Assembly (NCBI GenBank): GCA_026388255.1
Contig: JAPLKC010000085.1
Span: forward strand, 48,415-112,414
Direction of reading: 5' to 3'
Length of the DNA: 64,000 nucleotides
DNA from: Pseudomonadota bacterium
Lineage (GTDB): Bacteria > Desulfobacterota > Syntrophorhabdia > Syntrophorhabdales > Syntrophorhabdaceae
Shown in pieces: positions 54,631 to 63,276 of this stretch (position 1 is its first letter; each line of letters starts with the position of its first letter). The notes under the pieces are model-generated. The model made no database searches. It saw nothing but the letters and a program-made list of their open reading frames with translations, and was not told where the DNA came from. A program made the position numbers and the translations under genes.

Positions 54631-55152
54631 ATGCCTTTCGAAGAATTAGTACAAAGGATAAACCCTACGTTGAAGAAGATTACAAGGAAACTGAACGGTC
54701 ATTTCACTTTTTTTAATGATGAGGATCTCTATCAGGAGGCGCTGACCAACCTTTGGATACGCTACAGTGAGGGTGCGCTTCATGATAAGACCGACAGTTA
54801 TATATTGCAGGGTTGCTACTACTATCTACGGAATCATCTGCGTAAGGTGCATGACAATGCAGACTTCGTGAGTCTTGACAGCCCTATAAACGAAGAGGGA
54901 TTAAAACTCGAGGATATCCTGTGTTCGAAAGATCAATCCCCATTTGATAATCTCGAAAGCAATATGGATATTGAAGATGCAGCAGACAGATGCCTCACAG
55001 AGAGGGAAAGGCAGATACTTCTGCTCCTCCTGGAAGGTATGTCGATGCGGGAGATAGGCATCAAATTTTCCATATCCCATGTAATGGTGCTGAAGATCAG
55101 GAACAGGATACGTGAAAAATACACAGGGCATGGCAACTGGCTGAGGAATTAA
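54631..55152 (+). CDS. ECF-like RNA polymerase sigma factor
   Basis: 173 residues. Region 2-like start (FNDEDLYQEALTNLWIRYSE) with the -10-binding helix, a short linker with an acidic stretch, and region 4 (LTERERQILLLLLEGMSMRE, then IGIKFSISHVMVLKIRNRIR). It is coupled to nadE by 3 bp and followed by a terminator. No anti-sigma gene is adjacent. The linker is long for a classic ECF, so it may be an SCR or phage-like sigma variant. Its regulon is unknown; its place beside nitrogen regulators suggests shared purpose. Confidence 0.8.
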   Translation: MPFEELVQRINPTLKKITRKLNGHFTFFNDEDLYQEALTNLWIRYSEGALHDKTDSYILQGCYYYLRNHLRKVHDNADFVSLDSPINEEGLKLEDILCSKDQSPFDNLESNMDIEDAADRCLTERERQILLLLLEGMSMREIGIKFSISHVMVLKIRNRIREKYTGHGNWLRN

Positions 55153-55217
55153 AGAGAGTTACCAAAGGCTAAGATTATTTTACTTAATATATGTATAAGC
55201 ACATTGAGGTGTGGCAT

Positions 55218-55253
55218 AACAAAGGCGTTCTGAACCCATAGAACGCCTTTGTT
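55218..55253 (+). terminator. Rho-independent terminator after the sigma factor gene
   Basis: AACAAAGGCGTTCT / AGAACGCCTTTGTT, a perfect 14-bp stem with an eight-base loop, followed by GTT. Unlike 52809 and 58126 it has no nested hexaloop hairpin. Confidence 0.88.
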
Positions 55254-55346
55254 GTTAATGTGGCTTGTTCCCATACATTTTATAGATGTTAAATATTCCG
55301 GTGTGGATTGAAATTACAGAAATATATTATAATGGTGTGACTTTAT

Positions 55347-56891
55347 ATGATCGACAATAAAAAATCGAGAGAAATAAAAGAACTATCTTTATTGTTTGAA
55401 ATCAGTACAAAACTGAGTGAAACGCTTGATCTTAAAGCGGTGCTCAAGCCTATTCTGCAGATGATGGCCAGATATATGGAAATACCAAGGGGTACTCTGA
55501 CCATCTTGAACAGAAACAGTGGTGATATTGTTATTGAAGAAGCATACGGTCTCCAGCCTGAAGAACAGGCAAAGGGCAAGTACCGCATGGGAGAAGGCAT
55601 TACCGGGAAGGTAATTGATACTGGGCATCCCGTTGTTATCCCCAGGGTCTCAGATGAACCTTTGTTCCTTGATAAAACCGGATCGAGAAGAAACCTCGAT
55701 AAAAGCGATATAGCTTTTATTTGTGTACCCATAAAGATAGGCAGCGAAGTAATTGGCGCAATTTCTGCAGATCGTCAATCCAAAGAGCCAGTCAACTTTG
55801 AAGAGGATGTGCAGCTTCTAACTATTATAGCATCAAGCATTTCCCAGGCAGTGCGCCTTCGTCAACTGGCGCAGGAAGAATTGGAGAAGGTAAAGGAGGA
55901 AAATCAGCGTCTTCAGGATGCCCTAAAGAATAGATACAGGCCAAAGTCAATTATCGGAAACTCGAAAGTTATGCAGGACATATACCCCCTTATCGAAAAG
56001 GTAAGCAAGACAAATACGACAGTACTTATCCTTGGTGAAAGTGGAGTCGGCAAGGAAAGGGTGGCCCATGCAGTTCATTATAGTTCGCCTCGTGCCGATA
56101 AACCATTCATAAAAATAAATTGCGCAGCTCTGCCGGAATCGCTTATCGAAAGCGAACTCTTCGGACATGAAAAAGGGGCATTTACCGGTGCTGTAACAGC
56201 CCGAAGGGGACGTTTTGAAATGGCACGTACCGGAACAATCTTCCTTGACGAGATAGGGGACATCCCGTTGACTCTTCAGACAAAATTACTTCGGGTGCTT
56301 CAGGAAAAGGAGTTTGAGCGAATAGGCGGAGATGCAACCATAAAAGTCGATGTGAGAATTATTACGGCAACAAACAGAAATCTTGAGGCCCTTATGCAGG
56401 AAGGAAAATTCAGAGAGGACCTCTATTATCGGCTTAATGTTTTTCCAATTGTTGTCCCGCCGCTTCGGGAACGCAAGACGGATATCATGCTTCTTGCCGA
56501 TTTTTTTATTGAAAAGTACAGCAAGGAACATGATAAAAAAATAGTAAGTATATCAACATCTGCAACGGATGCTCTAACTAATTACCACTGGCCCGGAAAT
56601 GTACGGGAACTTGAGAATTGCATAGAAAGGGCTATCATTTTATGTACCGATGGAATCATCCATAATTATCATCTTCCGCCGAATCTCCAGAAAAGCGATA
56701 CCAACGGGCTTCACGGTATAAACGGTACATTAAGAGAGATTATCGTTAATATGGAGCGGGAGGTTATCCTTGATGAGTTGAGACGGTCCCGGGGTAACAT
56801 GGCAAAAGCAGCACGGGTTCTCGGAATCACCGAGAGAATGATCAGAATTCGCGTGGCAAAATATGGGATCAACTCAACACAATTTAAGTAA
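55347..56891 (+). CDS. NifA-like sigma-54 transcription activator (GAF-AAA-Fis)
   Basis: 514 residues. An N-terminal GAF domain (about 20-175) is followed by a coiled linker and a full AAA domain: Walker [10 protein letters not shown], the sigma-54-contacting GAFTGA loop, Walker [12 protein letters not shown] and an arginine-finger region [14 protein letters not shown]. The C-terminus is a Fis-type helix-turn-helix ([20 protein letters not shown]). This is the NifA arrangement; NifA GAF domains can bind 2-oxoglutarate. Its obvious target is the sigma-54 promoter at 58097 with two upstream sites at 57914 and 57946. A TATAAT-like -10 precedes the ATG at 55347. Confidence 0.93.
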   Translation: MIDNKKSREIKELSLLFEISTKLSETLDLKAVLKPILQMMARYMEIPRGTLTILNRNSGDIVIEEAYGLQPEEQAKGKYRMGEGITGKVIDTGHPVVIPRVSDEPLFLDKTGSRRNLDKSDIAFICVPIKIGSEVIGAISADRQSKEPVNFEEDVQLLTIIASSISQAVRLRQLAQEELEKVKEENQRLQDALKNRYRPKSIIGNSKVMQDIYPLIEKVSKTNTTVLILGESGVGKERVAHAVHYSSPRADKPFIKINCAALPESLIESELFGHEKGAFTGAVTARRGRFEMARTGTIFLDEIGDIPLTLQTKLLRVLQEKEFERIGGDATIKVDVRIITATNRNLEALMQEGKFREDLYYRLNVFPIVVPPLRERKTDIMLLADFFIEKYSKEHDKKIVSISTSATDALTNYHWPGNVRELENCIERAIILCTDGIIHNYHLPPNLQKSDTNGLHGINGTLREIIVNMEREVILDELRRSRGNMAKAARVLGITERMIRIRVAKYGINSTQFK

Positions 56892-57073
56892 CATCCACCT
56901 GGAAACAACTATACCTCAGCATCATACTTAAACTAGAATATTCCTCGCAACTCTGTTGCCACGTCGGTTCTGTTACCAACGATAGACTATTTTCTGATAG
57001 ACTGTTTCTGTGACGGATGACTGACGGTACATGTGTCGCTGTTTAGATACAGTGATAAATCACAAGCGGGGCT

Positions 57074-57844
57074 ATGTCGGATAAGAGATTTGTAATTTTG
57101 TCAGGACCTTCATGTGTAGGGAAAAGTCCGCTCATTGCGGCGTTGAATCAATTCCATCCTGATGTGAAATACATAAAAATTCCTGTTATCAAGAGCAAGG
57201 AGTCCAGACCGCAGGGGCCAAGACCCGAGGAAATGGTAGCTTGGAACAACCCCGATTTTTTTCGAACAAAAAAGGACATCCTCCAACTCAACGGCAATAC
57301 TCAGTATCTTATCGGCAATTGCCTCGGCCTGCCTCAGGCAGTCGATCTTCAGAAAATCCAGGATAGTAATAATGCAGGCCTCTTTTTTATCGAGATTTAT
57401 CACACTATTGGCGCACAACTTATTAAAAGTACACTTCTCATTCATACAGAGATCACGACTGTTTTCTTGTCCCCGATCAGTCGTCAGGAAATCGAGGACT
57501 TGAAGCTTGCGGGTATCAATTCGGAAAACTATATCTGTCAGATCATGCTTCAAAAACAATTGGTTCGAGCCAGATACCACGGAAAGACAATTGATGCCTG
57601 TTTTGTCGAGGATGCTCTTGGTAGAGCCAAAGACTCCTTTGCTGAGCTTGCAAGCGCGTGCAAGTACTCATATATCATCGTGAACCATGATGGGGAAGGC
57701 AATCCGAATTGGCATCGTCTTCCAAGTGGTATTTTTATTGACAGGCCGGAAGGTGATGCCGGGCGTGCAGTTGAATCAATGGCACATATTCTCAGGGACC
57801 CAACTACTGCTAATGTTGAAAACTGGAATACCTTTAGGCTATGA
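57074..57844 (+). CDS. Guanylate-kinase-like P-loop protein of unknown role
   Basis: 256 residues. P-loop GPSCVGKSP at about 10-18, then a long middle with FFIEIYHTIGAQLIK, VFLSPISRQEIEDL and RARYHGKTIDACFVEDALGR. The strand order recalls guanylate kinase (FLSPIS in place of FIxPPS), but the usual GMP-binding RxPRxxE motif is only loosely kept (SRPQGPRPEE). So it may be a kinase for a different substrate or a non-catalytic switch. Between the NifA-like gene and the porin operon. Start ATG 57074 with GGGGCT upstream. Confidence 0.65.
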   Translation: MSDKRFVILSGPSCVGKSPLIAALNQFHPDVKYIKIPVIKSKESRPQGPRPEEMVAWNNPDFFRTKKDILQLNGNTQYLIGNCLGLPQAVDLQKIQDSNNAGLFFIEIYHTIGAQLIKSTLLIHTEITTVFLSPISRQEIEDLKLAGINSENYICQIMLQKQLVRARYHGKTIDACFVEDALGRAKDSFAELASACKYSYIIVNHDGEGNPNWHRLPSGIFIDRPEGDAGRAVESMAHILRDPTTANVENWNTFRL

Positions 57845-57913
57845 ATCAAAACGCTATATTAAAAGAATGCCATGATAGAGCACAAAGAGTCCGGCAAGGC
57901 TCGCATTGTCCAT

Positions 57914-57963
57914 ACTTCCTACATTTACGTATCTTTTGATACTGAACTTCCTACATTTATGTA
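57914..57963 (+). promoter_or_regulatory. Paired upstream activator sites
   Basis: ACTTCCTACATTTACGTA (57914-57931) and ACTTCCTACATTTATGTA (57946-57963) differ at one base and start 32 bp apart, three helical turns. The second contains the dyad CTACAT-TT-ATGTAG. They lie about 135-180 bases before a sigma-54 promoter, the normal place of an enhancer bound by an activator such as the NifA-like protein encoded at 55347. Confidence 0.72.
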
Positions 57964-58096
57964 GTTTGGTAATCGAAGCAAATCGTCTATACCATATTGC
58001 AGGGGAAACTCAAATCGGACAATACGTGTTACAATTATCTGTATTCATTGATATATATTGGAATATTGCAACTTTCGTCAAATATGTTTCATAATT

Positions 58097-58112
58097 TGGC
58101 ACATACATTGCA
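58097..58112 (+). promoter_or_regulatory. Sigma-54 (-24/-12) promoter of the porin-permease-PII operon
   Basis: TGGCACATACATTGCA matches the consensus TGGCAC-N5-TTGCA exactly. Transcription should start near 58122, right at the leader hairpins. Confidence 0.85.
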
Positions 58113-58125
58113 TTAATAATAGGCA

Positions 58126-58174
58126 AGACGTAGGCGTCTTTGATCCGATGATGGATATAAAGACGCCTTTTTTT
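58126..58174 (+). promoter_or_regulatory. Leader with paired hexaloop hairpins and terminator before the porin operon (candidate ANTAR target)
   Basis: AGAC-GTAGGC-GTCT (58126-58139), a three-base linker, then ATCC-GATGAT-GGAT (58143-58156). The competing terminator pairs GGCGTCTTT (58133-58141) with AAAGACGCC (58159-58167) and ends in seven T. The loops have G at position 4. Layout and even sequence (TAGGCGTC, GCC with seven T) parallel the leader at 52809. The operon would therefore need both the sigma-54 activator and antitermination. Confidence 0.65.
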
Positions 58175-58264
58175 ATTCAATTTTCAAGGAGGTGACGATA
58201 GAAGGCAGCAAATACAGCAAAAATGCCCTCATATGCAGGACAGGAAAAATTCAGGAGGTGTAAA

Positions 58265-59167
58265 ATGAGATTAATAAAATGTATATTGTTGTTTTTGGTT
58301 GTTTCTTTTTTTACTATAACAGGTATTCTTTATGCAGAAGAAGTAAAGGAAATAAAACCTCCGGACGCAAAGCCTCAGGAAAAAGTGGAAGAAGCAAAGG
58401 TAACTGGAAGTGGTTCACTCGGCGCCTACAATCAGTACATATTCCGTGGATATGAGATCGGCAAAAGCGGCCTTGTTGTCCAACCCTCTCTTACTGCATC
58501 ATTCAAGGGATTCTCGGCAACCATATGGGGCAATATGGATACAAATCAGAGGAACACAAAGACGGCTTCTTTCTACCCTAACGAACCAGCCGGAACTGAT
58601 CATCAGTTTAAAAAGGGATGGAATGAGACTGACCTTACACTTAGTTATACTTATGCCATCAAAAAACTGTCTTTAACAGGTGGTTTTATTTACTACGGAA
58701 CAAGATATGCCGATGAGACAGAGGAACTCTTTGCATCAGCTACTTATGATATCCTGACAAAACCTACACTTGCAGTCTATCGGGATATTACAAACTATAA
58801 GGGAACATATTTCAACCTTTCCTTTTCACACTCACTCCCTGTCTACAAGGAAACAACCCTTGATCTGGGTGCATCCTTCGGTTATTTCATCGGTGAGAGT
58901 GACTACTGGAAAACCTACGACCAGTCAACGGCAACCTATACGGGAAGCAAGTATAAGGGATTTCATGACGGCATGGTAAAGGCAGGTCTCACTATACCGG
59001 TTACAAAGGCATTCTCGATTCAGCCTGTGGTTCAGTACTGGTTCCCTCTCTCAAGCGATGCAAAGAAAGAGTATGCCACAGCAGGAGATATAAAAAATTC
59101 ATATAACCCCAACGGGCCTGTGAAAAACAATTTTATCTACGGCATAGGTTTCACTTACAGCTTCTGA
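58265..59167 (+). CDS. Outer-membrane porin-like protein (TIGR02001/TorF type)
   Basis: 300 residues from ATG 58265, with AGGAGG well spaced; the frame extends to 58223 without support. A signal peptide ending near LYAEE, then a beta-barrel starting GAYNQYIFRGYEIGKSGLVV, the motif (YxxRG) typical of the TIGR02001 outer-membrane family, and a last strand ending GIGFTYSF. From memory, such proteins often sit beside glnK/amtB-type genes. It probably lets nitrogenous solutes cross the outer membrane. First gene after the sigma-54 promoter and leader. Confidence 0.85.
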   Translation: MRLIKCILLFLVVSFFTITGILYAEEVKEIKPPDAKPQEKVEEAKVTGSGSLGAYNQYIFRGYEIGKSGLVVQPSLTASFKGFSATIWGNMDTNQRNTKTASFYPNEPAGTDHQFKKGWNETDLTLSYTYAIKKLSLTGGFIYYGTRYADETEELFASATYDILTKPTLAVYRDITNYKGTYFNLSFSHSLPVYKETTLDLGASFGYFIGESDYWKTYDQSTATYTGSKYKGFHDGMVKAGLTIPVTKAFSIQPVVQYWFPLSSDAKKEYATAGDIKNSYNPNGPVKNNFIYGIGFTYSF

Positions 59168-59316
59168 TCTCAGTGTGGCCGCCGCACTGATGAGGCGGCT
59201 CAGACCCCTGACCGGTTGGATCGGCCACCTCCGCGGCCCCGAGATGCAGCGGTAAAAGCTTGATCGGTCAGGTTTAAAAGAACAATAGAGCACCTTTTGG
59301 AACAAGGAGGTTTAAA

Positions 59317-59496
59317 GTGAAAAGAAAATTGATTCTCTTGGTATTGATTCTCATGGTTTTCGGTTTACTCGCTGTGACGTTTGGGGCGGAGCCTCATATT
59401 TCAGGAGTTAATTCCCGCGGTGCAACAGATTATAAAGAAGCACTTTCAGCGACGAAGGTCTGCTTAAAAGTGCAAGAGGAGGTGTATCATGACTAA
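59317..59496 (+). CDS. Small exported peptide before the permease-PII gene
   Basis: 59 residues from GTG 59317 with AAGGAGGT seven bases upstream. A signal peptide (MKRKLILLVLILMVFGLLAV then TFGAE) is followed by a short mature part (HISGVNSRGATDYKEALSAT and one Cys). The last eight bases overlap the start of the permease gene, so the two are translationally coupled. Family unknown; it may be a leader peptide, a small subunit, or no more than a coupler. Confidence 0.6.
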   Translation: MKRKLILLVLILMVFGLLAVTFGAEPHISGVNSRGATDYKEALSATKVCLKVQEEVYHD

Positions 59497-61366
59497 CAAA
59501 GAAGGAAAAGAAGGAGCAGTGGTGGCAAAATTAGGTCTGGTCGGGGCAAGTATGAATGCCATGGCCCTCATCGCACCAGGAGCATTTTTGTGGATTTCTT
59601 ATCAGTTACAGGCTGCGGCGACAACTCCAGGCGGGGCTTCAGCAGCAAATGACACCTGGATGGGTATTGTCCTTGCGCTCATTGTAGCGTTTCTTACGGC
59701 CCTATCTTACGCGCAGCTCGCGAAGATCTATCCTGAAGCAGGTTTTGCCAGTTGTGCCTATTTTGCAGAAAAGGCGTGGCTGGATGCAAAAAGTGAAAAA
59801 AGAAGCGGCCCCAAATCAATAGCCCGTATATCCAAACTGGCCACCGGCTGGTCCGCACATCTCTTTTATTGGGCCTATTCAGGCGTCATGGCCGCCATGA
59901 TGGCCACGTTAATTGCCTATATATACAACCAGTTCACAGGCCAAGATCTCTCCATCACGAACCAGGCCATCATTTGTGTGGTCTTCACGATCATCACGGG
60001 CTACATTGCGTACCGTGGAGTAACTGGGTCGACAATGACTTCTATCGGGATCAACATAATTCAGTGGGCTACCCTGATTGTCTTCAGTGGTTTGGCTATC
60101 TGGTACCGGGTCGGCAACCCGCAGCATATCGCCCAATGGGCGTTCTCAGGGGGACTTGACATAATTAAGCCTCATGCGTTGACCGGTATAGTAGTCCAGT
60201 CGACTATAGCTATATTGATCCTCGTCGGATTTGAGAGCTGCACGGCGCTTTCCGCGGAAACGAAGAATCCCGGCAAAGTCATCCCGAAGGCAATTATTAT
60301 TTCACTTCTCGTTCAGGGGGTTTTCGCCTACCTTTTACAGTATTTCGCCGCAGGCTACATGATAAGCGATAAACTGGTGAATGTTACCGGCAAGGTCACT
60401 ACCGTGGGCTTGGCAGCCGCTGCGGCATCGAGCGCTCCTCTTGGAGACCTGGTGAAACTTCTGGGCGACAGTATTGTACCGGGAATAGGTTTCGGTCTCA
60501 TGATCACTATGGCCGTTACCGTGGCTATCGCAATTATTGGTACGACACTGAGCGCCATGAATACGGCTATGAGGATTACCGCCGGTATGGCAGATGACCG
60601 GGAACTACCCTCCGGATTAAGTTTTATCCATCCTGAGTTCAGAACACCCCATATGGCATTAGTAGCCCTGATAATTGCCGTCTCCATCATTGGTGTTGTG
60701 GGTGTACAGAGTGTCGTGGGCTTAACGGGCATTGCCCTTGCTTCGAACCTTGGGACTTTCATTCTCTATGGTCTGACATGTATCTGGACGATCGTTGCCT
60801 TTAAGGGAAGGTCAGATTTCAACGCCTTAAAACACGCTGTTATACCCTCGGTGGGTGTCATTGTCAACGCGCTGATGGTTGGAGCAATCCTTTATCTCTA
60901 TACCACCGGCAATGCCGACGCAAAGGCAGAGGCAAAGATATGTTTCATGATCGCCGGCGGCTGGGCCATTATCGCCTTAATTTATGTTGCCATGACCACA
61001 GTCCGGAAGACTTACCGCTTCAAGATGGTATCCGGCACGATCAGACCTGAGCAGCTCAATATAGTTGTCGATGCTCTCAAAGAAGAAGACTACATCATGG
61101 GAATGACCGTGACTAAAGTAAAGGGCTTCGGCAGGCAAAAAGGCCGTGCGGATAATGGCGGTCCTGAGGGTGACCAGATCACCTTTGTTCCTAAAATAAA
61201 GGTCGATGTCCTGGTAAGGGAATGGGATGTTCAGGCCGTCATGGACATTATGGGGGAAGCAGCCCGTACCGGCAGCGTAGGCGACGGCAAGATATTCGTA
61301 TTCGATGCATCGGAAGCCATGCGGATACGCACAGGCGAACGAGGGATTGAAGCGGTTATGCCATAG
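59489..61366 (+). CDS. Amino-acid (APC family) permease fused to a C-terminal PII domain
   Basis: 625 residues. Residues 1-500 are an APC-superfamily transporter with about 12 hydrophobic helices, LSYAQLAKIYPEAG and GFESCTALSAETKNPGKVIP (helix 6 and loop, typical of amino-acid permeases). After a basic linker (RKTYRFK) residues about 514-625 are a complete PII protein: GTIRPEQLNIVVDALKEE, VTKVKGFGRQKG, a full-length T-loop, KIKVDVLVREWDV, GDGKIFVFDASEAMRIRTGE. The T-loop lacks Tyr51, so it cannot be uridylylated there. The ATP-binding motifs (GFGRQKG, GDGKIF, RTGE) are kept. I infer transport gated in cis by ATP, ADP or 2-oxoglutarate. Amt-PII fusions are known, but I do not recall a described APC-PII one. 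GAGGAGGT precedes the ATG. Confidence 0.9.
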   Translation: MTNKEGKEGAVVAKLGLVGASMNAMALIAPGAFLWISYQLQAAATTPGGASAANDTWMGIVLALIVAFLTALSYAQLAKIYPEAGFASCAYFAEKAWLDAKSEKRSGPKSIARISKLATGWSAHLFYWAYSGVMAAMMATLIAYIYNQFTGQDLSITNQAIICVVFTIITGYIAYRGVTGSTMTSIGINIIQWATLIVFSGLAIWYRVGNPQHIAQWAFSGGLDIIKPHALTGIVVQSTIAILILVGFESCTALSAETKNPGKVIPKAIIISLLVQGVFAYLLQYFAAGYMISDKLVNVTGKVTTVGLAAAAASSAPLGDLVKLLGDSIVPGIGFGLMITMAVTVAIAIIGTTLSAMNTAMRITAGMADDRELPSGLSFIHPEFRTPHMALVALIIAVSIIGVVGVQSVVGLTGIALASNLGTFILYGLTCIWTIVAFKGRSDFNALKHAVIPSVGVIVNALMVGAILYLYTTGNADAKAEAKICFMIAGGWAIIALIYVAMTTVRKTYRFKMVSGTIRPEQLNIVVDALKEEDYIMGMTVTKVKGFGRQKGRADNGGPEGDQITFVPKIKVDVLVREWDVQAVMDIMGEAARTGSVGDGKIFVFDASEAMRIRTGERGIEAVMP

Positions 61367-61433
61367 CGAAATCTCAAAGGCAGCAATTGATGAGAATGGA
61401 TAATAGACAACTATGTTTCTTAAGGAGGATGCA

Positions 61434-61772
61434 ATGAAAAAGATCGAAGCCATAATACGTCCCGCTAAAGTAGGCGATGTATACGCTGCTTTAGAAAAGG
61501 TCGGCTGTCCGGGTCTTATGTTTAGTGAAATAGAAGGCCAGGGAAAACAAAAGGGTATTGAACAGGATTTTCGCGGAAAAAAATATAAAACCGCATTGCT
61601 GACCAAAGCGAAGCTTGAAATTGTGGCCAATGATGAAGATGTGGACAAGATAGCCAAGGCCATATGTGAGGCTGCTACAACTGAAAAAGCAGGAGACGGC
61701 AGAATTTTCATTTACGACATTACTGACACTGTGCGTATCAGCAATAAAGCATGGGAAAAGACCATCGGATAA
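61434..61772 (+). CDS. PII signal-transduction family protein (first free PII)
   Basis: 112 residues from ATG 61434 with AAGGAGGA; the frame opens at 61413. Start MKKIEAIIRPAKVGDVYAAL; T-loop region GQGKQKGIEQDFRGKKYKTALLTK, with no Tyr at position 51 but otherwise GlnB-like length; GDGRIFIYDITDTVRISNK with the C-loop. It resembles the divergent PII of archaea and anaerobes more than enteric GlnK. It is 67 bp after the permease-PII gene. It may form mixed trimers with, or compete with, the permease's own PII domain. Confidence 0.9.
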   Translation: MKKIEAIIRPAKVGDVYAALEKVGCPGLMFSEIEGQGKQKGIEQDFRGKKYKTALLTKAKLEIVANDEDVDKIAKAICEAATTEKAGDGRIFIYDITDTVRISNKAWEKTIG

Positions 61773-61780
61773 TGATTAGA

Positions 61781-61807
61781 GCTGCGGCCGGTTATCCCGG
61801 CCGCAGC
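61781..61807. other. Perfect 11-bp GC-rich hairpin between the two PII genes
   Basis: GCTGCGGCCGG / CCGGCCGCAGC around TTATC. There is no T-run after it, so an RNA-stability or processing hairpin is more likely than a terminator; it may set the ratio of the two PII products. Confidence 0.6.
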
Positions 61808-61945
61808 GGCAATTTGACAGATCATCACAACCTCCGGCTGTCAATGATGGCATCTCAATGACGAGATTCCTTACTCCGCACACTGGTGGCCGGAGGATTA
61901 ATACCGTTTTCCTAACACAAAGGAAAAGCAAGAAAGGAGCATAAG

Positions 61946-62296
61946 ATGAAAAAGGTTGAGATAGTCGTTTCTTCGTTTAAGGTCAATAATGTAAAGAAGG
62001 TATTAGCAGGATTAGGTATTACTAAAATGACAGTATCAAAAGTACACAAAAACGATGGTCAGGCTGGGTACATTGGGTACTGTAGAGGTGGCAAGTATGA
62101 AAGCAAGTATGAGCCGGTGTTCCTTGCCAAAACAAAGATTGAATTGGATGTGGCCGAAAATGACCTGGAAAGAATATTGGCTGCCATAGAAGAGAACGCG
62201 GAGGGCATCCTGTATGGAGGCGAGAAGATATTCATCTATTCCCTTGAAGACGTGAGGGGCATCAGAAAAAAGGAAAAGAGTCTGGCAGCTATTTGA
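61946..62296 (+). CDS. PII-like protein (second free PII) with divergent T-loop
   Basis: 116 residues. MKKVEIVVSSFKVNNVKKVL keeps the PII beta1-alpha1; the T-loop region is KVHKNDGQAGYIGYCRGGKY, longer and without the GFGRQKG ATP loop; a later part, GEKIFIYSLEDVRGIRKKE, keeps the beta4 and C-loop outline. It resembles distant PII (PII-NG or NifI-like) proteins. It may bind a different nucleotide or protein. GAAAGGAGCA precedes ATG 61946. Confidence 0.82.
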   Translation: MKKVEIVVSSFKVNNVKKVLAGLGITKMTVSKVHKNDGQAGYIGYCRGGKYESKYEPVFLAKTKIELDVAENDLERILAAIEENAEGILYGGEKIFIYSLEDVRGIRKKEKSLAAI

Positions 62297-62512
62297 CAAA
62301 CCATAGCCCCGGTCATGAACAATGACCACCCAACAAAAAAGAGGCCACTGTCGACCGGGGACAAATAAACCAGTTTAGCAAGCGTCACATGTGAACCAAA
62401 TACAAGGACTATGAATATGGAACAGAATCCTTCAGAGCATGAACTGAGGCTATCCAAATGTGCGTTCCATAGAAGCATCAACTCTAAATAATTTGTCCTA
62501 AGGGAGTTTCAT

Positions 62513-62836
62513 ATGACATACTTTACCTGGCTTATCTTCATCCTCTCGGCGATCCTGGAAGTAGGGGGCGACGCTGTTATCAGGAAAGGGCTTCGCGGGC
62601 GCAGGCTTACAATCGTTGTTATAGGATGTGTTATATTGGGCTGTTACGGAGTGGTTGTCAATACCGTGAAATGGGATTTTTCTAAACTGCTCGGTGTCTA
62701 TATTGCTATCTTTGCACTCGTAAGCGTATTGTTCGGACGATTTGTGTTCAAGGAGAACATACCAACCGCGACCTGGGCCGGGTTAGTCATCATCATTGGC
62801 GGGGCTATGATCATCCAGTTCGGAAACAGGATGTAG
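62513..62836 (+). CDS. Small four-helix membrane protein of the DMT/SMR type
   Basis: 107 residues with four hydrophobic helices. The first helix contains the Glu in SAILEVGGDAVIRKGL, like the essential Glu14 of EmrE, and the last ends GAMIIQFGNRM. It could work as a dimer exporting a small cation or a metabolite, but the spacing differs from drug-SMR proteins, and guanidinium exporters are an option. Same strand and probably same operon as the PII genes. TAAGGGAG precedes the ATG. Confidence 0.72.
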   Translation: MTYFTWLIFILSAILEVGGDAVIRKGLRGRRLTIVVIGCVILGCYGVVVNTVKWDFSKLLGVYIAIFALVSVLFGRFVFKENIPTATWAGLVIIIGGAMIIQFGNRM

Positions 62837-62848
62837 GCTGGAAGCACA

Positions 62849-63154
62849 TTGAAAGAGCTCACGGAAAAATACCAGCCCGAAGGTGGTTATGGCAAGTTTC
62901 CAAAAGAGAAGATCCTATTGACAGCCATCATCGGGATCGATATCGAGGAGATGACCGGTAATGAGGGCCTTGGCAAGGATATAGAACGTGAGGTAATGCT
63001 TGCAACGCCACTCCTGCACGTTTTCAGCCTTCTGCCGAGACGTTCGATTCATAGGGCGCGGCTGACGGACAGAACCCGCAGACGTAGTTGGGGTTTGGGG
63101 AGCAATGTCTTGAAAAAAAGCCTTAAAAAAATGTGTCTGAAGGAACGAATATGA
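62849..63154 (+). CDS. Uncharacterised small ORF
   Basis: Up to 101 residues from TTG 62849. The first half (ELTEKYQPEGGYGKFPKEKI, then LLTAIIGIDIEEMTGNEG) looks like coding sequence of a soluble protein; the second half (RRSIHRARLTDRTRRRSWG) does not, so the gene may be truncated or frameshifted near 63020. No family recognised. Confidence 0.3.
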   Translation: MKELTEKYQPEGGYGKFPKEKILLTAIIGIDIEEMTGNEGLGKDIEREVMLATPLLHVFSLLPRRSIHRARLTDRTRRRSWGLGSNVLKKSLKKMCLKERI

Positions 63155-63276
63155 CCACCTCCCGGTAAATGACAACAATTTTGTTTTCGTTTGTAGTATA
63201 TTATATATTCTTTAAGATAGCCAGCCTGACCTTGTCGGTCCAAATGGCTGGAGGCTGTAAGACTCAGGGAGGTATA

